A stretch of 32,649 nt of DNA from an uncultured Collinsella sp. (GTDB taxonomy: Bacteria; Actinomycetota; Coriobacteriia; Coriobacteriales; Coriobacteriaceae): the NCBI GenBank assembly GCA_900762325.1, contig CAAFGG010000023.1, positions 1 through 32,649 on the forward strand, given 5' to 3'. Shown one piece after another: positions 8,635-17,095 of the stretch. Within the stretch, counting starts at the first letter, position 1. Every line of letters begins with the position of its first letter. The notes beneath the pieces are model-generated. The model saw only the letters and a program-made list of their open reading frames with translations. It did no database searches and was not told the DNA's origin. The position numbers and the translations under genes are program-made.

Positions 8635-8832
8635 GTGCGCTCCACATCCATAATCCGACAAATAGGCCCAATGCATGCACATTAGAACCGTATATAGTCG
8701 AAAGTATACCCCGAGCGAGCGCAAACGACCGAATTCGGGCCATCTTAACGCCTCGAGCGGACAAGGATATAGCCTAATCTCCATATCGGACTAAAATCAT
8801 GGCAGCAAACCACCTTCTCATGCGAGGACTCT

Positions 8833-9855
8833 ATGACGGCAAGCGACGCGACCGCAACAATTAAAAAGGGGAATTCGGAGCCCGGTTTCGATAAAACGGC
8901 TCAGCGCATCCTCAATCTTTTCTTTGTGCTCAACAGCTCCCCCGAACCGCTGACGACCGAGCAGATCGTCTTGGATTCCGACCTGGGATATGGCTCGGGC
9001 AATATCGACTCGGATAAGCGCAAGTTTCGGCGCGATCGTGACAAACTGCTCGAGCGTGGCATCTTAATCAAGGAGGTTCGCCCCGCCGGTGCGCAGGAGA
9101 CCGAGGAAAGCTCGTGGACAATCGACCGCGAGCACACGTTTGCTGCAGGCGGCCTCATCACCGCAGACGACGCCGATATCCTGCTCAACGCCATCGACCA
9201 GACGCTAGCGGCCGGCTCATCCACTTTTGCCGCACCGCTTGCCGATATTCGCTCCAAGATTGCCTACCTCACCGGTGGGACGACGGTGGACGAAACACCG
9301 ATTCGCCGCTCTCCCACCGTCGATGCGGTATGGAGCGCCTTTGCCGAGCGATGCGCGCTGCGATTTTTATATCAGAACGGACGCGGCGAGCAGAAAGAAC
9401 GTACCGTCTGTGTCTACGGCATGTTCGAACGCGAGGGCGTGGCGTACTTCTGCGGCCTCGACAATGTCACCGACGACATCAGGACATTCCGCTGCGACCG
9501 TATCGTTCGCGCTTGGCGTCCTTCGAAGGCCTACGCCATCCCTGCGGACTTCAATCTCAACGACTATCTGTTCTTTGAATTCGATTTCGCCGACCGACCG
9601 CCCGTTGCAGCCACGTTCTCGTTCGCCCCTCAGACGCAGATCGATATGATCAACGGCCTCACGCGCGGGCGAGGTGAGCTCGCACACACCGATGCGGGAT
9701 GGATCTGGACCGTTGACGTGCGCGACCTTGAAGCCGCCGCCTCATTTTGCATGGCCCACGCCATGGACGGCATGAGGCCCATGGCCCCCAAATCGCTCAA
9801 GCAGGCGTGGAACCACCTCATTGAAAGGACGGTGCACGAGCATGCCCGTGCGTAA
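8833..9855 (+). CDS. WYL-domain transcriptional regulator, first of a pair (PafB-like)
   Basis: A 340-residue regulator. Residues about 18-105 form a winged-helix region (FDKTAQRILNLFFVLNSSPEPLTTEQIV... KFRRDRDKLLERGILI). Residues about 165-235 form a WYL domain (LRFLYQNGRGEQKERTVCVYG, then VAYFCGLDN and TFRCDRIVRAW), and a C-terminal WCX-like extension follows. WYL proteins sense ligands, in PafBC probably single-stranded DNA, and control DNA-damage genes in actinobacteria. ATG 8833 has GAGG just upstream. It overlaps the next WYL gene by 14 bases, as in pafB-pafC. It diverges from the M28-like gene across 198 bases, which hold both promoters but no feature I can name with confidence. Confidence 0.85.
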   Translation: MTASDATATIKKGNSEPGFDKTAQRILNLFFVLNSSPEPLTTEQIVLDSDLGYGSGNIDSDKRKFRRDRDKLLERGILIKEVRPAGAQETEESSWTIDREHTFAAGGLITADDADILLNAIDQTLAAGSSTFAAPLADIRSKIAYLTGGTTVDETPIRRSPTVDAVWSAFAERCALRFLYQNGRGEQKERTVCVYGMFEREGVAYFCGLDNVTDDIRTFRCDRIVRAWRPSKAYAIPADFNLNDYLFFEFDFADRPPVAATFSFAPQTQIDMINGLTRGRGELAHTDAGWIWTVDVRDLEAAASFCMAHAMDGMRPMAPKSLKQAWNHLIERTVHEHARA

Positions 9856-10759
9856 ACTCACCAGCGAGCAGAGACTCTCGCGCGCCATCGACATCATGGA
9901 GGCCCTCTACGCCGCCGGCGAGAGCGGCATGACACGAACCGAAATTTGCGGCCGCTTTGACATCACGGGAGTATCGCTCGACGAGATTCTCGAGATCGTC
10001 TCGACGCTCGCGGACCGAGAATCGGGTGCGCGCATCATCTGCGAATGCCACGGCGAGCGTGTGGTCCTCACCGGTGACGCCGGACGTGTGCTACCGCTGC
10101 GCCTGAGTGCCGCCGAAGGCGCTGTGCTCAACCATGAACTTGAATCGTTGGGGATCGAGCCGCAGACGGCAGCTCGGATTCGACATGCCCTTCTGCCCGA
10201 AGAGCTCGGCTATAACCAGCGCGTCTTTGACACCGTCAACCACGGGTCGTACTGGCAGCAGCTGAGCTGCGCCATTCAGGACGGTGTTCGCTGCCGCATC
10301 TCGTATCGCTCGATGGACGATGCGCGGCCACGCGAGCGTCTGGTCGACCCCTTGCGCATTACGGCAAACGGCGACCAAACATACCTGATTGCCTGGGACA
10401 TCGCAGTCGATGAGCAGCGCACCTATCGCATGGATAAAATCGAGGGACTCGCCTTGACGGAAGACTCCGTCGTGCCTCACACACCGGACGTCGCATCCCT
10501 CCACGATTCCCTTGCCCGGACGCAGCGCAGCGCAAAGCTCTTGATGCCATTCGATATGGCGGAGCATCTGGACTGGGCCGGCATCACCCTAATCGAGCGC
10601 GGCGGGGCAGACATGGCAACGGTAACTGTGCATTACGGCTCCGAGCGTTGGCTACTGAGCCAGGTAATCGCAGCGGGCGGAGCCATCCGCATCTTGGATG
10701 ACCCCGCCCTGTCAAAGCGCCTGTGCGATATGGCAAAAACCCTCGTCTGTCCGCTTTAG
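9842..10759 (+). CDS. WYL-domain transcriptional regulator, second of a pair (PafC-like)
   Basis: A 305-residue regulator from ATG 9842. A TTG at 9821 in the same frame would add 7 residues and is less likely. Residues about 7-75 are a helix-turn-helix region (SEQRLSRAIDIMEALYAAGESGMTRTEICGRF, in two stretches). The WYL core reads GVRCRISYRSMDD, RERLVDPLRITANGDQTYLIAWD and QRTYRMDKIEGL, followed by a WCX-like tail (VTVHYGSERWLLSQVIAAGG). It overlaps its partner by 14 bases, so translation is probably coupled and the two may form a heterodimer as PafB and PafC do. Its stop codon overlaps the stop of the convergent dinG-like gene by 4 bases, with no terminator between them. PafC assignment is by layout and domain order only. 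Confidence 0.83.
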   Translation: MPVRKLTSEQRLSRAIDIMEALYAAGESGMTRTEICGRFDITGVSLDEILEIVSTLADRESGARIICECHGERVVLTGDAGRVLPLRLSAAEGAVLNHELESLGIEPQTAARIRHALLPEELGYNQRVFDTVNHGSYWQQLSCAIQDGVRCRISYRSMDDARPRERLVDPLRITANGDQTYLIAWDIAVDEQRTYRMDKIEGLALTEDSVVPHTPDVASLHDSLARTQRSAKLLMPFDMAEHLDWAGITLIERGGADMATVTVHYGSERWLLSQVIAAGGAIRILDDPALSKRLCDMAKTLVCPL

Positions 10760-13650
10760 CGCCGTCGCTCGTGGCGTGCGCGCCACAGTTGCAGATAGTG
10801 CCCGATCTGCGCCGATTCGATGCGCTGGTAGGAGCTCGTGGGCAGCGACGTTAAGAACTTCTTTCCGTAGCCCTTCGTCACCAGGCGCGGGTCGGCCAGA
10901 ATCAGCACGCCGCAATCGGTCGACGAGCGGATAAGGCGGCCGGCCGCCTGCTTGACCTCGAGCACCGCCTCGGGCAGCGAATAGCGCGCCCAAGCGCGGT
11001 CTTCGCGCAGGTTGCGCTCGCACGAGAGCGGGTCCGTGGGACTCGAGAACGGCAGCTTGGGAATGATGACGCAGCGCAGCGTCTCGCCGCTGGCGTCGAA
11101 CCCCTCCCAGAAGGCCTTAAGCGCAAAAAGCGATGAAGTCGGCTCGTTGATAAACCGATCGCGCAGGCGACGAGGAGATGAGTTGCGCTGCTGGCAGTTG
11201 AGCTCCAGACCCGCACGGGCCATCTTGGGCTCAACGCGGGCGTACAGGTCTTCCATGTCGCGCCGATTGGTGAACAGTGTGAGCACCGATCCGCCCATGG
11301 CAAGATGGGCGTCGACCAGCACGCGCTCGAGCGCCGTAAGATAGCTCTCGCGATCGCGCGGATCGGGGATATCGCCCGCAACGACTACAGCCATGTTCGA
11401 ATCGAAGTCGTAGCTCGAGTCCAAGTGCAGCGATGAGGATGTTGAAGCGCCGATGCGATCGAGGCCGACCGCGTGGTTAAAGTGTTCGAAGCTTTTGGAC
11501 ACCGTCATGGTCGCCGAGGCAAAGATAGCCGTGTGAACCTCGGGCAGCCACTCGGTTGCCAAGGCCTCGCCAATGTCGATGCGCTCTGCGGTCATTGACT
11601 CTCCGCCGGCACGCAGCCTGCGATTGACCTGCAGCGAATACACGTAGTGTTCATCGGTGCCATCAATGATGAGTTTGAGGTTCTCGGCCAGCTCGTGCAG
11701 GCGGCGCGAGATATCACCCAGGTCGACAACAACCTCGGGCTTGTCGGCGGCGACGGCTTGCACCAGCGCGTCGACGCTCTTGTCAGCCTGTTCCAATACG
11801 TCGATGGCAGCGTAGGCCGACTGTAAGAAATCATGCCAGTCGTCAGATTCGCGCAGCTCGGGGCCAATCCATAGATTGGCATTGTCATAACCCCCACGGG
11901 CACGGCGGCCGAGCTCGCGAACGCCATCGAACACGTCGGCGATTGCCATGCTCGCGCGCGCAACCGTCGACGTCGCCTTGGCAGTAAGGCCCAGATAGAG
12001 CGTAGAGCCCTCGGAGGTTGCCAAATCACGGGAGACCTGGCTTAGCGCACCGGTGCTCGAGCCACCCAGGCGCTCAAACAGAACGCGTGATTCGTCCGCC
12101 GACACCACGCGCGCCCACTGACGGCGCGCCTCGCGCTCGATGGAATGGGCCTCGTCGATTACCCAATGACGAATCGGAGGTAAAATCCTGCCCTCGGCCG
12201 CGACATTGCGGAACAGCAGGGAATGGTTGGTGACCACCACGTCGGCATGCGCTGCACGACGGCGAGCGCCGTGGACCAAACATTTATCAGGGAAAAACGG
12301 GCAGAGGCGACGAGCACACTCGCGCGAGGCCGTCGTAAAGTCGGGGCGGTTGACGCTGCGCCACCGAATGCCGAGCGAGTCGAGGTCGCCATCGGCTGAT
12401 TGGCAGACGTACGCCATAATGACCGCGACCGCCGTGAGCGTGTCCGCCGGATCGCGCTTGGTGGTAATCTCGACCTGGCCGCGGCTCATGCGCTCAAGCT
12501 TGCGCAGGCATGGATAGTGGTCATACCCCTTGAGAGCGCAAAATGACAGACCACCGTCCAGTTGCTCGGCAAGTTTTGGCAGCTCATGGTACATGAGCTG
12601 GTCGGCAAGATTGTTCGATTTGGTCGCAATACCAACCGTGATGTTGTTACGGCGCGCTGCCTCGGCAAAAGGCACCAGATAGGCCATCGATTTGCCGACG
12701 CCCGTGCCCGCCTCAATTACACGATGAGTGCCCGTGACCAGCGCATCGCGGACCTCGAGCGCCATCGCGATCTGCTCATCACGCGGCTCGTAGGTGGGAT
12801 ACATGCGATTGACCAGGCCACCTGGCGCATAGTCTGCCTCAATCTCCTCACGACTCGGCATCTTGAGGACCGGCAGTTCGTCGGCGTCCACCCGATCGTC
12901 GGCGCGATCGGCCTTGAGAACGTCAGCACGAGCGGCGCTGAGAGAGAAGATAGAACCAGGGTTCTGCCCTGCCAAGAATGAGAAGATAGGACGATAGGAC
13001 CAAGGCACATCCGGATGCATGTCGGCTAGGCGCGCCATGAGGCCCTGAGGCAAGTCGGTGAGCGCCACGAGCAACACGCGCCATACGCCACACAGGGCGT
13101 CGACGTCGGCATTGGCACGGTGTGATACCGAGTCACAGCCAAACAGATCGGCCATAAAAGACAACTTGTGCGATGCCAGGCGCGGAAGCGCGATGCGCGA
13201 CAGCGCCAGCGAATCGATCCAGATATCGCTCACGTTGACGCCGCCTTTGACCGACTCGATAAACGAGCGGTCGAACGTGGCGTTATGTGCGATTACCGGG
13301 CAACCACCGACAAAATCGGCGAGAGCGGCTACGGCCTCAACGGCCGACGGGGCATCTGCCACATCGGCATTTGTAATGCTCGTGAGCTCGGTGATCTCGG
13401 CGGGAATCAGCTGCTTGGGATGCACGAAGGTATCGAAGCGGTCGACGACCTCGCGGCCCGAAAGACGGGCCGCCGAGATCTCGATCAGCTCATTGTCCTG
13501 CACCGAAAGACCTGTGGTCTCGGTATCGAGGACAATCACATCTTCCTCGATAAGGCCGAAGGACTGTGTTTTGGCGCGCTCGGCAAGCGTGGCATAGGAG
13601 TCGATGACAAACTGCGGCGTTCCTGACGAAACCGCGTCCTCGATTAGCAT
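10756..13650 (-). CDS. dinG: DinG-family helicase with N-terminal DEDDh exonuclease
   Basis: A 964-residue exonuclease-helicase fusion. The N-terminus is a DnaQ-like 3'-5' exonuclease: Asp42 and Glu44 in DTETTG, AHNATFD, and HRANADVDA as the Exo III region. The helicase is superfamily 2, XPD/DinG type: Walker A GTGVGKS with Lys320, VIDEAH with Asp499-His502, and QAAGRLIRSS as motif VI. Cysteines in YPCLRK and CARRLCPFFPDKC fit an Fe-S cluster domain between the motor motifs. The fusion order matches DinG of Firmicutes and related actinobacteria. The ATG lies inside the end of ddl (7-base overlap), so translation is probably coupled. It likely resolves unusual or damaged DNA. Location beside two PafBC-like regulators suggests damage control but does not prove it. 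Confidence 0.92.
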   Translation of the reverse strand: MLIEDAVSSGTPQFVIDSYATLAERAKTQSFGLIEEDVIVLDTETTGLSVQDNELIEISAARLSGREVVDRFDTFVHPKQLIPAEITELTSITNADVADAPSAVEAVAALADFVGGCPVIAHNATFDRSFIESVKGGVNVSDIWIDSLALSRIALPRLASHKLSFMADLFGCDSVSHRANADVDALCGVWRVLLVALTDLPQGLMARLADMHPDVPWSYRPIFSFLAGQNPGSIFSLSAARADVLKADRADDRVDADELPVLKMPSREEIEADYAPGGLVNRMYPTYEPRDEQIAMALEVRDALVTGTHRVIEAGTGVGKSMAYLVPFAEAARRNNITVGIATKSNNLADQLMYHELPKLAEQLDGGLSFCALKGYDHYPCLRKLERMSRGQVEITTKRDPADTLTAVAVIMAYVCQSADGDLDSLGIRWRSVNRPDFTTASRECARRLCPFFPDKCLVHGARRRAAHADVVVTNHSLLFRNVAAEGRILPPIRHWVIDEAHSIEREARRQWARVVSADESRVLFERLGGSSTGALSQVSRDLATSEGSTLYLGLTAKATSTVARASMAIADVFDGVRELGRRARGGYDNANLWIGPELRESDDWHDFLQSAYAAIDVLEQADKSVDALVQAVAADKPEVVVDLGDISRRLHELAENLKLIIDGTDEHYVYSLQVNRRLRAGGESMTAERIDIGEALATEWLPEVHTAIFASATMTVSKSFEHFNHAVGLDRIGASTSSSLHLDSSYDFDSNMAVVVAGDIPDPRDRESYLTALERVLVDAHLAMGGSVLTLFTNRRDMEDLYARVEPKMARAGLELNCQQRNSSPRRLRDRFINEPTSSLFALKAFWEGFDASGETLRCVIIPKLPFSSPTDPLSCERNLREDRAWARYSLPEAVLEVKQAAGRLIRSSTDCGVLILADPRLVTKGYGKKFLTSLPTSSYQRIESAQIGHYLQLWRARHERRR

Positions 13651-14609
13651 GCAATGCCCGCTCGACGAAGGCCCATACGGATCAGGCTGTCACAGACCTG
13701 CGGGAACGTCATGTCGTCGGTGTGGCGGATCTCATCCGGATACAGCGACGTATCGGTCATGCCGGGAATGGTATTGGTCTCGAGGATGACGGGGCCGTCC
13801 TCACTCACAATAAAGTCGCTGCGTGAGATACCCAGGCAACCGAGGGCCTTGTGAGCAGCGCAGGCAAGCTCCTGAGCGCGAGTGTAATTCTCGGGTGAAA
13901 TCTGCGCCGGAATGCGATGGATGTCCGTAGGGTCGACATACTTCACGTCCAGATCGTAGAACTCGCAGTCCTTGGGCTTACGAATCTCGACAATCGGCAG
14001 AGCGCGCACGTCGTCCTCGCCGTACACGCCGACGGTGATCTCGGTACCCTCGATGCACTTCTCGACCAGCACTTTGTCGCCGTACTCAAACGCCTTGGCG
14101 ATTGCCGCGGGCAGCTCGGAGGGCTCATGGACCAGGGAAATGCCATAGCTGGAACCGTTGACGGCCGGCTTCACAAAGCAGCGCTCGCCACAAACCTCGA
14201 CGATATGATCGATATCGACTTCATCGCCCACCTCGAGCGCGAGGCCGGGGGCAATGGGAATGCCCGCCTTGGCGTACAGGAGCTTAGAGACCTCCTTGTC
14301 GGCACCGCAGGCGCTGGCAAGCACGCCCGAGGCCGTGTAGGGGATACCAAGGGTCTCCATGGCACCCTGCATGGCGCCATCCTCACCGCCGGCGCCGTGC
14401 ATGGCGATAAACGCCACATCGAAACCGCCAGTCGCCATGGTTACCATAAAGTCATCAGCGGCCGTGTCGAGCAGCTCCACCGAGGTGTAGCCGGCCTCCT
14501 TCAGTGCCGTCACAACGTTCTTTCCCGAATTGAGCGAGATCTCGCGCTCAGCGGAATGACCACCCGCCAAGACCGCTACGTGCATGTTCTCTAGGCTTTT
14601 ACCCGGCAT
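13644..14609 (-). CDS. ddl: D-alanine--D-alanine ligase
   Basis: This cytoplasmic enzyme joins two D-alanines using ATP for peptidoglycan precursor synthesis. The 321-residue sequence shows GGHSAEREIS, HGAGGEDGAMQG, FVKPAVNGSSYGIS, EGTEITVGV, ISRSDFIV and ETNTIPGMT, the ATP-grasp ligase motifs in order. The omega-loop reads EFYDLDVKY, with the Lys-Tyr pair typical of D-Ala-D-Ala rather than D-Ala-D-Lac ligases, so it does not predict VanA-like resistance. AGGAGG lies about 8 bases before ATG 14609; an in-frame ATG 8 codons later is possible. It starts 85 bases from the divergent rlmN, so promoters for both lie between. The dinG-like gene overlaps its end. No other mur genes are in the window. 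Confidence 0.95.
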   Translation of the reverse strand: MPGKSLENMHVAVLAGGHSAEREISLNSGKNVVTALKEAGYTSVELLDTAADDFMVTMATGGFDVAFIAMHGAGGEDGAMQGAMETLGIPYTASGVLASACGADKEVSKLLYAKAGIPIAPGLALEVGDEVDIDHIVEVCGERCFVKPAVNGSSYGISLVHEPSELPAAIAKAFEYGDKVLVEKCIEGTEITVGVYGEDDVRALPIVEIRKPKDCEFYDLDVKYVDPTDIHRIPAQISPENYTRAQELACAAHKALGCLGISRSDFIVSEDGPVILETNTIPGMTDTSLYPDEIRHTDDMTFPQVCDSLIRMGLRRAGIAC

Positions 14610-14694
14610 GGGCAGACTCCTCCTCTATAATTTCTGCAGCTGATACCATATTGTAGCGATACCCTCTACGTTTCCCCAAAATCGAAAGGCTTCC

Positions 14695-15747
14695 ATGAAT
14701 CCCAGGACTAAATCTCAGGACATTCGCGACTTGAGCCAAAACGATATTCGCGAGCTCGTGGCCGAACTTGGCCAGCCCGCGTTCCGCGCGAAGCAGCTCA
14801 TCGAATGGGTCTTTGAGAAGAACGTTTGTTCGTTTGACGATATGACCAACCTTCCCAAGGCTTTCCGCGAGCAGCTTAAAGAGGCTTTTGCCTTCGACAC
14901 GCCGACTGAACTAACCAAGCAAGTTTCCAAAGATGGCTCACGCAAGTATCTGCTCGAGTACCACGACGGCGTTTCCGTCGAAACCGTCGGCATGCCCCGT
15001 CGTAACAAGCTTTCCGTCTGCGTTTCCACCCAGGCAGGCTGCGGCATGGGCTGTGCCTTTTGCGCCACCGGTCTCAACGGCCTCAAGCGCTCTCTGACCG
15101 CTCAAGAGATCGTCGACCAGGTACTTCATGTATCCAACGACTTTGGCGAGCGCGCCACGAGCGTTGTCTTCATGGGCCAGGGCGAGCCGTTTGCCAACTA
15201 CGACGAGGTTCTCAAGGCGCTGCGAATCCTCAACGACCCCGATGGCATCGGTATCGGCGCTCGTCACCTCACTGTCTCTACCAGTGGCGTTATTCCCGGT
15301 ATTCGCAAATTTGCCGACATCCCTGAGCAGTTCACGCTTGCCGTTTCCTTGCATTCCGCCATCCAGTCGACGCGCAATAAGCTCATGCCCGGCATTAAGA
15401 AGTACACGCTGCTTCGCCTTCACGAGGCGCTTCAACTCTACACCGAAAAGACTGGCCGCCGCCCGACCTATGAGTATGCCATGATCGAAGGCGTCAACGA
15501 TACGAATCCCGAGATGCAGGCGCTCTGCGACTTCTGCGAGGGAACGTTGTGCCACGTTAACCTGATTCAGCTTAACGACATCGAGGGCAGCCCGCTCAAG
15601 CCGTCGCCGATTCATAAGGTTGAGGATCTTCAGCGTCGTCTTGAGTCCCGTGGCATCGAGACCACGATTCGTAACTCCCGTGGTAACGATATTGACGCCG
15701 CTTGCGGACAGCTGAAGCAGCGCTTCAAAGTTCAGAAGAACGCATAG
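14695..15747 (+). CDS. rlmN: 23S rRNA (adenine2503-C2)/tRNA methyltransferase RlmN
   Basis: A radical-SAM methyltransferase of 350 residues, normal length for the family, that methylates A2503 of 23S rRNA and A37 of some tRNAs. The cluster cysteines are Cys116, Cys120 and Cys123 (CGMGCAFC). The two catalytic cysteines of the family map to Cys109 (VCVSTQ) and Cys337 (DIDAACGQL). GQGEPFANYDEV and VSLHSAIQSTRNKLMP are further RlmN motifs. GAAAGG precedes ATG 14695 by 6 bases. It stands alone, divergent from ddl, and ends at a strong hairpin at 15785-15821. A natural Cfr-type enzyme is less likely because the sequence follows RlmN throughout. Confidence 0.96.
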   Translation: MNPRTKSQDIRDLSQNDIRELVAELGQPAFRAKQLIEWVFEKNVCSFDDMTNLPKAFREQLKEAFAFDTPTELTKQVSKDGSRKYLLEYHDGVSVETVGMPRRNKLSVCVSTQAGCGMGCAFCATGLNGLKRSLTAQEIVDQVLHVSNDFGERATSVVFMGQGEPFANYDEVLKALRILNDPDGIGIGARHLTVSTSGVIPGIRKFADIPEQFTLAVSLHSAIQSTRNKLMPGIKKYTLLRLHEALQLYTEKTGRRPTYEYAMIEGVNDTNPEMQALCDFCEGTLCHVNLIQLNDIEGSPLKPSPIHKVEDLQRRLESRGIETTIRNSRGNDIDAACGQLKQRFKVQKNA

Positions 15748-15765
15748 GGGAGTCGCACCCCAAAA

Positions 15766-15781
15766 CGTTTCATGTGAAACA
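15766..15781. promoter_or_regulatory. degenerate parS-like ParB-binding site
   Basis: CGTTTCATGTGAAACA differs from the parS consensus TGTTTCACGTGAAACA at two positions (first base, and C to T at position 8). The GTTTCA/TGAAAC arms are intact. It lies between the rlmN stop and its terminator, about 2.2 kb from the perfect parS cluster. Weak ParB binding is plausible but inferred. Confidence 0.6.
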
Positions 15782-15784
15782 TCG

Positions 15785-15821
15785 AACGGCCACGGTTGCA
15801 GGAAATGCAACCGTGGCCGTT
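15785..15821 (+). terminator. rlmN terminator
   Basis: A perfect 16-bp stem, 15785-15800 with 15806-15821, encloses a GGAAA loop. TCATTTCTT follows on the plus strand. It sits 37 bases after the rlmN stop. Confidence 0.85.
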
Positions 15822-15883
15822 TCATTTCTTGACCTTAATTTTGAATCAGCTGCTACTGGTCCCATTTTTACGGCCAAAATACG

Positions 15884-15915
15884 GGGTCCTTGTCTCGTGA
15901 ATCAGACAAGGACCC
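15884..15915 (-). terminator. terminator of the parA-parB operon
   Basis: A perfect 12-bp stem, 15884-15895 with 15904-15915, closes an 8-nt loop. Read on the minus strand it follows the last gene of the parAB operon by about 30 bases and is trailed by a T-containing stretch (CGTATTTT). The plus-strand side is A-rich, so termination in the other direction is weaker. Confidence 0.7.
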
Positions 15916-15937
15916 ATCAAAATATAGTAAGTAATTG

Positions 15938-15949
15938 TTAGGTACCTAA
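15938..15949. repeat. 12-bp palindrome TTAGGTACCTAA, copy 1
   Basis: A perfect palindrome overlapping the stop codon of the small gene at the end of the parAB operon. An identical copy, also preceded by G, lies at 19442-19453 next to jag. Half-sites of the form TTAGG/CCTAA resemble operators of dimeric repressors, but I cannot name a regulator. Confidence 0.5.
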
Positions 15950-16200
15950 TAGCCTACATTTTCCCATTGGTTGCTAACCCAACCTTGATTAATCTTAGGA
16001 TTCTTTGTTACCTGAGCTGTACGCATGGCAACATCTTCTGTCATAACATTCATTTTCTTCTTGGAAGTATCGACGATATCTTGCGCGCCTCGAAGCAGAC
16101 GACCTCGAAGTTCATCGTCTGTCGCGATCTTATATCCAGCAAAGGCACCAGCTGCGACAGTCGTCGCCAATGCAATCGCAGTTAAAATCTTATTCCTCAT
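15946..16200 (-). CDS. small membrane-anchored protein in the parAB operon
   Basis: An 84-residue protein from ATG 16200, which has AAGGAGG 6 bases upstream; a TTG at 16218 lies before that site and is rejected. Residues about 4-24 (KILTAIALATTVAAGAFAGYKI) form a membrane helix or uncleaved signal anchor. The rest is a charged tail (DDELRGRLLRGAQDIV, then SKKKMN) that could form an amphipathic helix, roughly like YtxH-type small proteins. The start overlaps the end of parB by 11 bases, so translation is probably coupled. No function is known to me. A role in tethering or tuning ParAB at the membrane is possible but speculative. Confidence 0.75.
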   Translation of the reverse strand: MRNKILTAIALATTVAAGAFAGYKIATDDELRGRLLRGAQDIVDTSKKKMNVMTEDVAMRTAQVTKNPKINQGWVSNQWENVGY

Positions 16201-17095
16201 CTTGGCCTCCTTGATCAAACTGAATCATTTCGCCAAGAATACGAGAGAGCTCTTCCTCGTCTTTAAACTCAATCTCAATCTTATTCTTTCCACGCGAGCT
16301 CTTCACACGCACGTTGGTATTAAAAACCTGACGAAGCACGCGGGCAGCCTTTTTAAAAGACTGAGGCGTTGCAGGCCTCGGCGTCTTAGGTGTCTCTCCG
16401 GCAGAAAACAACGGAGCGAGATTTTCTGTCGCTCTTACGGAAAGGCCCTCTGCAACAACCTTCTCTGCAAGTCGAATTCGAGCGTCCTCATAGGGAACTG
16501 CAAGAATCGCACGTGCATGACCAGCAGTAAGTTTGCCCTCAAAAATCATCTGCTGAACTACTTCGGGGAGATCGAGAAGACGCAGCGAGTTTGTAATTGC
16601 AGAGCGTGACTTGCTTACTGCCTTCGACAATGCCTCCTGGGTCATCCCGCTGGCATCAATGAGTTGGCGATAGCCCTTAGCCTCTTCGACGGGATTCAGA
16701 TCAGAACGCTGAAGGTTTTCGATAAGAGCAAGAGCCAGCATCTCTTCATCATTTACCTCTTTAATGATGACTGGCAATTCTTCAAGGCCAGCAAGCTTTG
16801 ACGCCTGGTAACGACGCTCACCAGCGATGATCTCATAGCCGTTTCCATGCTTGCGAACCAAAAGCGGCTGCAAAACGCCATGTTCTTGGATTGACTCGCT
16901 CAACTCGCGCAGTTCAGTTTCGTTAAAGTGAATTCGCGGCTGATTAGGGTTGGGAACGATATCCTCAATAGGTAGTTTTGATTCAGATGCGGCATTTGAA
17001 GCCGATGCAGCCGAACCGCCGGTCTCATACTCGGCCTCTGAGACCAAAGCATTGAGTCCACGTCCCAATCCGCCACGTTTCTTTACACTAGGCAC
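16190..17095 (-). CDS. parB: chromosome-partitioning protein ParB (Spo0J)
   Basis: A 301-residue CTP-dependent clamp that loads at parS and spreads on DNA. The CTP-binding core shows NPNQPR and GERRYQASK (residues 92-100), the ParB family GERR motif. A helix-turn-helix lies near 151-175 (TQEALSKAVSKSRSAITNSLRLL, in two stretches). The C-terminal dimerisation domain (NKIEIEFKDEEELSRILGEMI) ends the protein. The start overlaps the end of parA by 8 bases. Perfect parS sites lie upstream of parA at 17928-18021. The N-terminus KKRGGLGRGLNALV is the segment that normally contacts ParA. Base composition here is lower in G+C than in the dnaN-gyrA half. Confidence 0.96.
   Translation of the reverse strand: MPSVKKRGGLGRGLNALVSEAEYETGGSAASASNAASESKLPIEDIVPNPNQPRIHFNETELRELSESIQEHGVLQPLLVRKHGNGYEIIAGERRYQASKLAGLEELPVIIKEVNDEEMLALALIENLQRSDLNPVEEAKGYRQLIDASGMTQEALSKAVSKSRSAITNSLRLLDLPEVVQQMIFEGKLTAGHARAILAVPYEDARIRLAEKVVAEGLSVRATENLAPLFSAGETPKTPRPATPQSFKKAARVLRQVFNTNVRVKSSRGKNKIEIEFKDEEELSRILGEMIQFDQGGQDEE

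Noticed and set aside
5413..8685. Two long plus-strand open frames opposite the M28-like gene
   Set aside because: Arg/Gly-rich shadow sequences; the minus-strand frame has membrane segments, an M28 motif and a good start.
8635..8784. Longer N-terminus for the M28-like protein
   Set aside because: Fifty extra residues look like translated spacer, and ATG 8634 has its own GGAG.
13644..14609. Ddl considered as a vancomycin-resistance (D-Ala-D-Lac) ligase
   Set aside because: The omega-loop keeps the Lys-Tyr pair of D-Ala-D-Ala ligases, and no van genes are nearby.
15884..15915. Hairpin considered as an antitoxin or small-RNA gene
   Set aside because: Position after the parAB operon and the simple perfect stem fit a terminator.
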